64,000 bases of DNA from Cylindrotheca closterium (lineage: Eukaryota; Bacillariophyta; Bacillariophyceae; Bacillariales; Bacillariaceae): the NCBI GenBank assembly GCA_933822405.4, contig CAKOGP040000890.1:1-64000 (forward strand), written 5' to 3'. Below the pieces are notes generated by a model. It was not told where the DNA came from. It did not search any database and saw only the letters and a program-made list of their open reading frames with translations. The position numbers and the translations under genes are program-made. Below are positions 30,780 through 41,924 of the stretch, in pieces (the stretch's first letter is position 1; the number at the start of each line of letters is the position of its first letter).

Positions 30780-32384
30780 ATGAATCAGGACTTACACGAG
30801 AGAGCGCTCGTTGATAATGGGGAGGGCACGTCAACGAGTCGTAGCGCAGGTATGGCCGCAACTATCGAAGAGAACAATTTTTTCAGTATGATGTCATCTC
30901 AGTTGCCAGCTTTGAACCGGCCATTGCATTCCGTGGACAACGATCCTCCTAATATGAGACCTGTGGATGATGAGGAAGACACTGCAAAAATCCTCATCGA
31001 TAAGTTACCAGAAAGCGCGACAAATATCGATGTGGTTGATTCCTTGATTGCCAATCAAATGATGAAGCTATCAGTGGAGGAAAGAGAAAAGGCGTACATG
31101 GATTTACATGCTGTGAAAAGCGATCTTATAGAGACCAAGGAAGCCATCAATGCTGGACTAGACTCATTGAACTACGAGATAGAAAAATTGCAGGACAAAC
31201 ATGCTTACGATCTTGCTTGGTCCATGAACTCCAAATATGTGGAAAATCCTTCCTTTCGTTTAGCCTTTCTAAGAGCAGATTCGTTTGATGCAAGAAAAGC
31301 AGCCCTTCGAATTGCCCGACATTTTCAAGTGAAGCTCGATTTGTTTGGTGAGAACAAACTTGTAATGGAAATTGTACAGGACGACCTTGATCGTGAAGCC
31401 ATGGAGGCAATGTATTGTGGACGAGGACAGTGGCTGGATGCCAAGGACCGTGCAGGAAGGCGTATAATTGTTATTTTTTTCGATGATCAGTTTTCAACAG
31501 AGGCAATGGTAAGGAATCGTTGAATCGTGTTGTATACCATTGACTTTCGATGACGAATTCTCATGTCCCGCTTTTTTCAGCTTCAGCGAGCATTTTACCT
31601 TGCTATGACTAGCATTCGCAATGAAGACGCACAGATTCATGGCTTTGTTGGTGTCGTATTCGCCCTCGCTCGACGTCCATCGCAACGAGATACAGGTACT
31701 GTCAAGCATTTCAATTTCACAAGATCTGCTGATGGACTTCCAGCTCGCTTTGAATCAATTCATTTTTGCCAGTATGGTGAGATTGCACAAGAGCTATTTG
31801 CTGTTTCGAAATCAGCCATGCCTGCAAAGATCAAGACTAGAACGAGAACCCACCATGGTAAGGCAATTTGGGGTAGGACATGCTGTTTTATACTTTTTGT
31901 TTTCTGATGATTCTTCATGCTTGTCTTAGGAACACATGATGAGATAATGTCGAGTCTGGCAGGATTTGGTATCGCACCAGGAAGCATCCCGGTGGCAGAT
32001 GGTTGCAAAATCACAAATTTGGAAGCCCACCATCAATACTTGGTGGATTTGCGTACAGCAGAGCGGTTGACACAGCCGAGGAGACATAGGATCAATCTTC
32101 CAAGTAAATTTGATATTCTTTTTGGAAAAGGAACGCCTTTTCAGAAGCATCCAGGCAACGTACAGCTTCGAAGTTTAGTAACTGAACAGTATAAGATCTA
32201 TGAGAAAGCTGAGAAAGGAGAAAAGAGTCAAATTTCTCAGGAAATTGTGCGAGCCATGCAACAAAGTGCAGGGTTATTTCTACGGCCTGATGGTGACGCA
32301 TGGGTTTGTGTTGAAGATGACGTCGCCAGGCAGAAAGTTAGCGCCTTGTTCCGATCAGTTCGCCTCAGATTCGGGGAAAAATGA
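30780..32384 (+). CDS. CRAL-TRIO (Sec14-like) protein with C-terminal DUF6824 domain (copy C)
   Basis: Three exons (30780-31508, 31581-31857, 31930-32384), 486 residues, all frames intact. The N-terminal 100 residues are acidic and variable. The shared helix IDVVDSLIANQMMKLSVEEREKAYMDLH follows. The CRAL-TRIO N-lobe reads FLRADSFDARKAALRIARHF and the ligand lobe GLPARFESIHFCQY. DUF6824 (about 385-480) has FDILFGKGTPFQKHPGN, AQ-rich helix, GLFLRPDGDAWVCVE and KVSALFRSVR. It is the tandem sister of copy B, about 2.1 kb away, and more distant from copy A on the other strand. Role unknown; Sec14-like domains bind small lipids. Confidence 0.82.
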
Positions 32385-32869
32385 ATCTCATTCAACATCA
32401 GATGTATCCTTTCCTTGCTATATCATAAGTGGCCTCAATTGTTGGAATCTAATGTTGGAATCTAATGAATGTTGGAAACCCCGCATTGTCGTCGAGTGAT
32501 CAAGGCTTTGGTACGAGTACCGTACTAGCATCACCCTTTAAAAAAAAACCATCTCCTTTCCCCTTTTCCCGTTTCTCCAGCACCCATTTGATTCGAAGTA
32601 GTCGTATTGGCATAAGCCTCAGCAAATTGAAAATGAAAATAAACGAAAATAAACAATCGAACTCCACTTATACCTTTTGTGCTCTCGTATTGGAGGGCTT
32701 TCCTTTGACATCTTTATCCAAATAGCGTCCACGAGGTGACTCAACACCTTAGGAAACTCGGATTGGATCTTCCAAAGTGAGTTCATCGGAAGACGAAGGA
32801 GAGTTTCTGGCGGCACCGCTGTTGCGGTCAGACAGTCACGACACCAGTGTCAGCAGTGCCAATAACAAT
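32385..32869. other. intergenic plus uncertain 5' part of the hydrolase gene
   Basis: A frame continuous with the next gene extends back to 32753 but has no ATG; it starts just after a TAG that could be a splice acceptor (ACACCTTAG). No convincing donor is seen upstream. A-rich tract at about 32542. Confidence 0.4.
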
Positions 32870-35800
32870 ATGATGGAAGTGACAACTGGCAATCCCAATG
32901 ATGACGGTCCCAATTACTCCTCAGGGCCTTCAGAAGGTGTTATGAAAATGATAGCGCACAAGTTGCTACAAACAAAAACTGTTGCCGATGTCCTTCCTGG
33001 CTTTTTTCAAGTCATTCTGACTAGTGGCAAGATGACAGGAATGGCCTTTGTCGGTGCTTATCTGGCCTTTCTGGGAATATGGTTCCCCATTTACCTATTT
33101 TCGAGGCTTGTGGGAGAAATGGGAATCTATGCATTGACAGCGGGAACCATTTTCATGGTGGGCCGGTCCATCATCAGATTGTTGGCCTTTCCTGGATCGA
33201 CCAACCGAGTGTCCTCCGAAATTGAGAAGGAATTCTCCAAGTATTCAGTGCGTATGATCAATGCTTCTTCCATCAGCATTATGGATTTAGCCCAGGCAAT
33301 CGCGTCGGCTGGAAACACTCAATCGGGATCTCAGTCATACGCGGCCTATGAAATCCCGGCCATGTGGAAACGGGCCAAATCCTACCGAGACAGAGTGTTG
33401 GCTGTGTACTTGGAAGTTTTGCAATACATCTATTCAAGCGATGAACCTTCCTCTCCTACCATGTCGAATACTACCAAGTATGGAAACAACAAGCTGTCTG
33501 GTGATATTGGTGACTTGTCCGGACTTACGGTAAGTTTTGGAAACGATGTTGAGTTCAATAGCTTCATCATTTGTATCTCACATTTTCCTGTATAGCTTGA
33601 AGCCAGAGCCGATGGAAAGCGGCTTCTAGAACATCTATCTCGCGTCATCTCAGATATGGACCGACTTGAAGAGCAAGCTGGGTCCATGTTGGAACAGAGT
33701 TCTGGAAAGACCCAAATGCCGTCTAGTTCGGTGCGAATGATTGCCAATTCCTTAGTGGTCGTTGCGAACGATTTGAAAGACTTTGCCGAGTCACTTGGTC
33801 CATCAGCGTCAGGTGAAGGCGATGCTAGTTCGCCTAATGAAGGAGACGAGGCCAATTTGTCGGTGGATGCCGTTCGCCGGAGATTCGAAGAACAAAATAC
33901 GTCCGTAATGGATTCGATCACCTCCGGAGCTGCATCCATTCTATCCATGCTAGATCCACCACCCCATACTTCCATATTTGGTTTCGATGTTCAACGGGGA
34001 TGTATGTTGGCACGATACAAGGGAGCAAAACAGATGTGGGTCAAACGGCCTTCCGGTGGAATGATTGATGTCGTTCACGTTCCAGCAACGACCCACTGCC
34101 AACCTTCGCAAAAGAACCCACAAGCCGTCATGTATTGCAATCCAAATGCAGGGTTGATTGAAGTGGCTACTGGTATGAGTCTAGCTGGGGGCAACGTAAT
34201 GCAGGAAGAGGAAGGCGTTGTCAATGATAACTGTTGGACTGACTTTTACACCGGCGCCGGCTATGACGTCTATCTATTCAATTACGCGGGATTCGGGAGA
34301 AGTTTTGGGTCTGGATATTTCGGCGTCGGAAGACTAGGTGGGGAAGAAGCTTACGTTGAAGGAACCTATGGTCGAATCAAGAGAATCATCCACGGCACCT
34401 TCTTTGGATTCCAGGTGCGTTTGCTTTCGTCTCGTTTTTATCCTAGCAGTGATCATGGAATCTAACATGCTTTGTTTTTTCGATAGCCTACCCCTGCAAC
34501 CTTGCGGACTGATGGTCTTGCTCTTGGGACACATTTGATTTCTGAATGTGGGGTGGAATCCCTTGTCATACATGGCGAAAGTATTGGTGGAGTTGCGGCA
34601 TCTGGAACCGCGAGACACCTTTCGCAAACCCCCTTTACTAAGGATAAACTATCCTTACTCATTTGTGATCGTACTTTCTGCAATCTGGAAGCTGTGGCAC
34701 AACGATTGGTGGGTGGTTGGTCGGCCTTTGCCGTTCGCGGGCTCGCACCATTTTGGTCCACTGATGTTGCTGGCGACTTTCTTGCTGCAGACTGCCGAAA
34801 GGTAGTTGCAAATGATTCCGCAGATGCCATTATTGCTGATCCGTCATCGCTAAAGGCTGGTATTGCATGGTGGAGAGAACTCTGCCGTGGAAAGGAGACG
34901 ACAAAGGGAGTCGGTTGGATAATGGATGCTCCAGTCCAATACCGAATGGCAGACTGGGAGAATGTTGCTGTGAATCGTGAGTTGCATTGTTGAGTGAAAG
35001 TAATGTTGGTTGTTATATTGCCCTAACCCCCATTCTTGGATAACAACTTAAGATTCTCGATATGTCCGATCAGCGTTCACACGAGCAACTGCGCCTGTTT
35101 GGCCTTCTGATAAACACATTTCGCTAGAAGAGGCTTTTCACTTTGCTGCTTGTACCAAGAGGCTGGGAAAGATTGCGTCAATAGAAAAAAAGAGGCAGTC
35201 AATGATAAATTTGGTGGAGCACGGAACAACAGAGTGCGTCGTGCCCATCTTTCTCATCTGGAAGGGACTAGCTTGCTGCGATGGCTTATGTGGTGCTGCT
35301 CTGGGGATGACGGTGAAGGGTGGATTCGACTGCACCGTCTCATGGCTATGTTCGCTTCTTACCTTTGGTGGGCAAACGGTTGTCGAAGGGATGGAGCATC
35401 GCCAACAACTCTCTTTTGGCGAATCCAATGCAACGAAACTCGGAAAGGTGCTGACATCTGATTTCGATTGCCGTCCTCCTGGATTCGAGAAACAGGAATC
35501 AGATTCCGTTGTACATCCAAAACCAATTCCAGAAGTCTTGGACGATATTAAGAAGATCATTGAGGACAATGCAGGCGACGAGACTCTTGGACTAGGTGAG
35601 TAGTCAGAAATGAACTGCGTTTACGGTCAAGTCATGTTCTTTCTAACTCGTCCATCATTATTCTAACAGTGGAAGAGGAGCTATCATTTATTGTGGGGAC
35701 GCTGGAATACATTGTGGCTCGTTTGTCATCGCCATCCGTCGTGGAACAAAGCTGCAAGAATCGACACCTCGGATTGGGCGAAGGAATGATTGGTGCGTTC

Positions 35801-35893
35801 ATGAACCTCCACTGCGGTCACAACAATCCTTTTTCTGCCGGTGAGCGTAGCAGGCTAAGAGATATTTTGCTGCAAGCTAGTGGTCAGAAGTAG
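32870..35893 (+). CDS. large alpha/beta hydrolase with two N-terminal membrane segments (ABHD-like)
   Basis: Five exons (32870-33529, 33596-34414, 34487-34976, 35053-35595, 35670-35893), 911 residues, all junctions in frame. The ATG at 32870 is the first available; the open frame runs 39 codons further back, so an upstream exon is possible. Two hydrophobic segments (about 60-80 and 86-108) are followed by a helical region. The hydrolase core starts near residue 360 (NPNAGL, then YDVYLFNYAGFGRSFG). Its nucleophile elbow is HGESIGGVAA, a G-x-S-x-G motif. The layout resembles ABHD16/BEM46-type lipid hydrolases at the ER. The catalytic Asp and His were not assigned. Substrate unknown. Confidence 0.75.
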
Positions 35894-36107
35894 AAGTGAC
35901 AATGGTCTAGTGGTCAAGCAGAACTGAAGTACTTCAATAGCGTAAATTTAGGTACTTCCCTAGCTCTTTATTGCGTCGGTTGGAAGAAAAATTCTATTGA
36001 ATCGTGCAGAGTCTTGTTTCGATGAGAGCACATGAAAGCTTCCTCGGCACTTCCCACCATGTGTTTGGAACGTTCCAACACTTTGACACAAGAATAACAT
36101 CCACTTT

Positions 36108-37479
36108 ATGATCCCAACAAGCGCCCAACAATGGACTTGGGAAAGCGATGCGTTCCGTCCGGCGTCGTTCACCAAAGACCACAAACTACTAGAAATGGTG
36201 GATCATCGAATGGACGATTCCACAGCTGACTTGACTGTCGACGATTCCACAGCTTACTCCAACACGGCAGTCTTGGACTTGGTAGAAAACTATGAACGTA
36301 ATTCCGAGGTGGTGAAATCGAGAAAGACGTACACCCTGTCGGATCTTTTGGATAGTTTGCTACTTTGCGCCTTCTTTAGTGATACCACCACCGCCACCAC
36401 AAACTTGGAAGAAGACGATTCGAATGACGGCAAGCCAAGTCGTGAAAAGACGCTTGTAAAAGTGACAGCCACTGCATTTCCAAGAAAAAGGAGTAGGGAC
36501 AGAGACGAATACCGAGAGTATTTGAATATGGATTTGCTACGGCGGAAAAGCTGTGCCTTTGTGGGGGAAGTAAACGAATCACATCAGTTCAAACAGGGAA
36601 CGATGGTGACTGCATTGAAAATGTACCCAATGGACACTCGATTCATTTCCATTCGGTCCGAGTCACTCATTACACTGCCATCAAAACTAGATCCAGGAGA
36701 AGCAAGTGCCGTTCTTTCGACGTATCTACCTGCCTTTGTAATGCTTCATCACGGATCCAGAGACCGCCAAAACAGACATTCATTTTCTTCTTTAGAAGGA
36801 CAGAACATACTTCTGATTGGTGGAGATGTGATAGAGCAAGAAGCACTGATCAAGCTTGCATTCATGGGAGGAGCAAATAAGGTATCAGTGCTGCCAGTAT
36901 CGCAAGAAGGTGATCCAACCTTGGAACGGCGTCGTTTTGGAAGGGTCAATTTAGATGTGTTGCCACTAGCAAATCCCGAAGCAATCCTGTCGCAACTAGA
37001 AGGATCCATGGACTTGGTTATTGATCTCTCTTTTCCACTGCACTTTAGCAGTATCCAATCGACCGTAAGGCCCACGACTGGGAGATTGGTGGCACGAAAA
37101 AATGAACCCAATCGCAATATTTTGGCTCGGACCGTTTCCAACATGGTCCACCATGTGGCTCTATTTTTGGTGACCAACGCTTATTTGTTTGACTTTGATT
37201 GTCTATCGATGAACCACAATGGTGACGTCAAGGTGAGTTTACAGATACGCCTGCTGCTATTGAAAATATTCTACTGCCCCAACTCACAATATTGTCTTCT
37301 TGGCGCACCACGCACAGCGAGACATTCAGTACCTCTTTCAATTGCTATCGAATCGAAGGATACGACCCAACATTGATAGATTCATCACTCGTGACGATGT
37401 CACAAAAGTCACTGAGGAACTTGCAAACACTCCTGCTGCAGGTGATGTTATTTGCGAGTTGCGATGTACCGATTATTAG
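36108..37479 (+). CDS. divergent MDR (quinone-reductase-like) protein
   Basis: Two exons (36108-37232 and 37318-37479), 428 residues, phase 0. Residues about 200-300 resemble the cofactor domain of medium-chain dehydrogenases: a helix LDPGEASAVLSTYLPAFVML, then NILLIGGDVIEQEALIKLAFMGGANKVSVL. The end (RDIQYLFQLLSNRRIRPNID) matches the C-terminal part of quinone-reductase-like enzymes. The usual GxGxxG loop is replaced by GGDVIEQ, so NADPH binding may be lost. The N-terminal half is acidic and poorly conserved in appearance. It could be a degenerate or regulatory member of the family. Confidence 0.6.
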
Positions 37480-37707
37480 ACATGTGCTAGGTGTATTGCC
37501 CGCGCTTCCTGTAACCCAAAATGTACCAACATGATACCACTAGAATACTATACTAGCTAACTACACTTTGTAATAAACTCGACACGTATATATTCCTAAA
37601 TCGTAATGATGATACTTGTTATTATTAGCAGTCCACGTCATTGGAGTCATAACATTTTCTTTTAATCTCTGCCAGTTGCCATTTTGTTGGAATCAACAAA
37701 TAGTTTG

Positions 37708-39193
37708 CTAAAGTTGCATTGGCTCTGGTCTGCTCGAATCATTGGGAATCCCCACTCCCCTTGCGATATCCCTGGCCTTGGTCAAGCCTCTGGGATCGCA
37801 ATTGGCAGCAAGCCATGGATGTGTCAAGGCTTGTTCTGCAGTGTATCTGTACTCAATGTTATACGACAATAGCGTCGAAACAAAAGCCATTGCCTCGTCC
37901 GAAACATCTCGAAAGAGTTCGTGAGGAAAGGTATACTCTCCTTGAACAATAGACGCCTTGATTGCATCGTCGTTCTTTCCATAGAATGGAGGAGCACCGC
38001 TGAGCAACATGTACACAATAACACCTAGCGACCAAAGATCGCAGGCTTCAGTGTATGACTTCTTGAGTACTTCTGGAGCAACATAGTAGGAGGATCCCAC
38101 TACTCGACTTAGTCTTTGTCCTGGTGCAAAGTGTGTTGAAAGACCAAAATCAATAAGCTTTAGTGGACTCCACACATCCTTTCCAGATTCCAATACCCAG
38201 TTTTCCAGTTTAAGATCGCGATGGCAGATACTTTTCGAGTGCAAGAATGCAACTGCAGAGAGCATTTCTGCAACAGTTTTGGCTGTGAGTGAAGAAGAAC
38301 ATGTGGTTGGTTAGTTGTGTGTTTTATTCATTCAATACGCCTTGGATTCGTCATGATCAAAGTCAAACAAACTACTTACCAGCATAGGCTTCGGTTACTC
38401 CGTGCTTTGGATGAGTAGTCAGCAAGTGGAACAAGTCTCCTCCCCGTCCAAGTTCCGTTATTATGAAAAGTTCATTATCGACGCAAAATACATCGTAAAG
38501 TCGAATGACATTGTCGTGTCCTCTGAGCTCTCTAAGCACGTTGACCTCCTCTTGCAGCTTGGATATGTACTTTGGATCATTTCGCAGCATGACACACTTG
38601 CAAGCAAACTTTTTGCGTTTGCCCGATCGTCCCGAGTGTCCTTCCGCTTCGCCCCGCGAGGCAATACACACCTGTCCATATGATCCCTTACCAATAACTA
38701 GATCACGATGCAGCAGATAAGCTGGTCGGCGTTGTTCCGATGGTGTTGGCGATTCAGTAGTTACCGCAGGTGGAGGAAAGGTGTCAGGTGGTGGTGTGGA
38801 AGCGCGCATGTGAAAATTAGGTCCAGCTGGCGGAGTGAAATGTTGGCTCGTTGGTGTCAATGTGTGTGGGGCACTTGCTGGTCCCTGTCGTGACGATGGG
38901 TGATAGTGATTGCCACTGGGTTGCTGAGGGTAGCGTTGGCGAGAGGCAGAGTTTCTAGAGGAAGATCGCCCATTTGAACGGGACTTATGCTCTCCATCAG
39001 GATCCTCTCGTGGTCTTCTTCCGTCATACATTTTTGAAGATGGTGAATACTGTGCAGAGTGATGAGCCGCGTATTTGGAGCGACCGTGGTGTCCTTCGAC
39101 TTGCATCCCTCCTTGGTGCGAGGGAGAATCGTCTGGTATTTGATGTGGTAAAGCTGACTGAGGTGGATTTCCGTACGAAGCTTCTACTGGCAT
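37708..39193 (-). CDS. CAMK-type Ser/Thr protein kinase
   Basis: Two exons (39193-38380 and 38267-37708), 457 residues. A disordered Ser/Pro/Gln/His-rich N-terminus of about 155 residues precedes the kinase domain. Key motifs are GKGSYGQV (P-loop), ACKCV (VAIK Lys), HRDLKLEN, DFGLS and YYVAPEVL. The activation segment VVGSSYYVAPEVL and the HPWL end are typical of CAMK/CDPK kinases. No EF-hands follow; only about 28 residues remain, so this is not a standard CDPK. Calcium control, if any, must come from a partner. It converges on the MDR-like gene. Confidence 0.9.
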
Positions 39194-41014
39194 GGAAGGT
39201 TCTGGAAGTGGCTTTCAGTTTTGAAATCAGCAATCGGCGTTATAGTAGTAGTAGTGGTTGTGGTGTTTGTCCAATCCTCTACTGTGTGTGTGCCAATCAA
39301 ATGCTAAACTGAAACTGAATGTTCAATCAACAAGGTGGTTTTGGTTTGTCCGTGTTTGTGTGTGGCGTCTCCCTTCCAAATTGAACGAAAGGACACCAAA
39401 AACTCGGCGTTGCGCTAATCACTGTGTTTCCACACTAAATTAGGGTGCAACGGTCACTTCTTTTGAGCAAAGAAATGAAAAAATAGTCCCAGTAAAAAAC
39501 TCGTGGACGGGTAAAACTGTTGCTGAAATCGAATAGTAAATCACAAGAAACGTTCTGTGAATGCTACCGAAACGACTTGTTGCTTGCTCCTAGGGTATAA
39601 TGCTGACTACCGATCTAATGGATAGTGATCTTGAGTGTAGCTGAGATAGATATAGAAGGAGTCGATGTTCGATGAACTACCAAACACCAAAACAATGATG
39701 AACACAAATTTCCAAGCGAGGAGGAGCGATTTTTGATGATCTCGAGCCGACAGAGATTAGAGAGACGGTTTTATATAATCCTCAGCGCTGAATATATGCC
39801 AGCGCAGGGGAAACTCCGATCAAATGCTGGTAGGTTTCCACGCGTTTCGTACGCATTTTCCATAGACAGGGAGTCAGCCCGGCAAGAGTCAGCCGAACCA
39901 TTGTTGGAGTTTTGATTGGGAGTTTGGCGACGAGAATGCAGTCCAGTGCATCATTCGCCCGATCATCGAATTGGGATCAAAAGATCTCTGAGGGAGAGCG
40001 TGCCCCTGTTTCCCGCAAGGACTTACTGTAATTACTCCCACGTAGATGTGTATGTACATGTGCAGTACTTTCACAATGTGGTGACGGGAACCCTATTTTC
40101 CAACTGTCCAACCGACACCTCCATATGATAAAATCGAACAAGAATATCGCTAGTCTTAAATGTTGGGTTCTTCAGTTCAGGTGGGTTGATGGAAAGCATC
40201 GCCGAACTCATCCTTCTGAAGTACAAGACATCTCCAGCACCTAAGTGACCATCCTTGTTGAAGTGACATCCTTTTATAGAATGATATACCACCAGAGTCA
40301 GTCGCTGGCCGCCAACAATACCTGGTATCGGCAGCACTTTATGACATTGTCGATCTACCGGTGCATCGCAATGGGGTACGCAGTATTGATGTATGATATA
40401 CCAGTATAACTGCATGCACTACTGTAGTGGTACTCTTTCAGAACAAGCAAATACGAGAAGAAAAACATGTGTAGTATCATATATTTCAGCAAGGTGGTGA
40501 CAAGAGCTAACAACGGACCAGAACTAACGTTTTGTCCTCATGCTCTAGTAGTACCAGTTCTAGTAGTACTAGTAGTACACAGTGTACTACTACAGCAATT
40601 ACTAACACTTTTCTCTGTACTACTACTACCCCATCATTTCTTTCCAATAGTGGAGACCACAATTCGTCGTAGATGATGCTAGTGTACGCCCGTCCGATCT
40701 ACTCTAGCTGGACATCCTTTTCACCTGCTTTCATAGTATCATGCATTTGCTCGAACTGTGCATCCCATTGCATTGCATTCATTGGTGATGGTATTGTTGG
40801 TTGCAGATTTGAAGGCGGTATTGAAAAGTCTTTTTTTCAAAAATCGATTGCGAAAATGCAATGCGCAATATTTATGCATGCGGATGTGATGGGTGATGGA
40901 GATAGGACAATGAATGACAATGACTGCATCATAAATCCTCCACTAACTAGCCAAGGAAAAAGCGTCAGCTAAGACTAGCGGCAATGATATTGCTGCTCGT
41001 AATACAAATAATTC

Positions 41015-41086
<72 letters not shown>

Positions 41087-41924
41087 AGAAACGACAACGA
41101 CGACGAGAACGATAGTGTGGAAGTCGACGATGGCCAAACAAAAGGCAAGGGTCACGTCTTGACATTACTGACGAATAGTAGGAGTCAGCTGAGCTTTTTG
41201 GAGGCTTATGATTTAAGCAAGGCACCATTCGATTCTTCACCGAGAGTTGTATGGACCAAATGACAGGCGTGAGGATACCTCCAATTGCAAACAACCGCTT
41301 GAAATAATTGACCTATCGGGAACAGAACATATGCCTCGCAAGCGCAACACCTCGACAAAATAAAATAAGGATTATGGTTTCACCAACACAAACAAGAAAG
41401 TTCGTGCAGAATCCTTATAACCGGAGCGGAGCTATTGACGTCGGGCGACGAAGTAGATAATCCAGAATCCAGATGTTTCATCTAGCAAGAAGTTTTGTCA
41501 TTCGTCGCCTTTCCTAGAATGTATCACTATAATAACAACAAATTTCAAACTATTTTACAGTTTTCGAACATGAAAGGCATAAATTGATCTCTTCTCTTTA
41601 GCCCAAGATCATAATGCCTGTTGCCAACGTTGTCCCTCCCACAGACATGTTGGTGAGACGTCGTCGTGTATACTACCATATTTTCTTCGACGCTGAAACT
41701 TTGATGCGGAATGCGGCACATATGTAAGAGCATCGGTCGCTACTCTTGTCATAACCAGATAAGAGAGCATGGCACTGATGGAGAGGTTTGGCGGTCATGC
41801 TGGCAGGAGGAGTAATGTTTCCCCGAATTTCACTTCATTTGCAATGAAAAACCGTTGCAAGTCCTTAACAGGTACAGGGGGTTTTGACTTTTCCACACCC
41901 CAAGAAGGATTATCAACCCACAAT
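39194..41924. other. 2.7 kb gene-poor gap
   Basis: This is the longest gap in the window. It contains the (CAA)24 tract, a cluster of TAGTAC/GTACTA motifs at about 40547-40635 and some short frames. One minus frame with a real ATG, 40415-40071 (114 residues, GGQRLTLVVYHS), looks protein-like but has no clear family or exons. Nothing else is supported. Confidence 0.45.
41014..41085. repeat. (CAA)24 microsatellite
   Basis: Twenty-four uninterrupted CAA units span 72 bases in the gene-poor gap. On the minus strand one frame reads poly-Val and gives a spurious open frame. It is probably a hypervariable locus. Confidence 0.95.

Noticed and set aside
40071..40415. 114-residue minus frame in the large gap
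   Set aside because: It has a real ATG and a protein-like composition, but no family, no neighbours to join and no repeat elsewhere in the window. Kept only as a remark in the gap entry.
40943..41294. Poly-Val and poly-Cys minus frames
   Set aside because: They arise from translating the (CAA)24 microsatellite.
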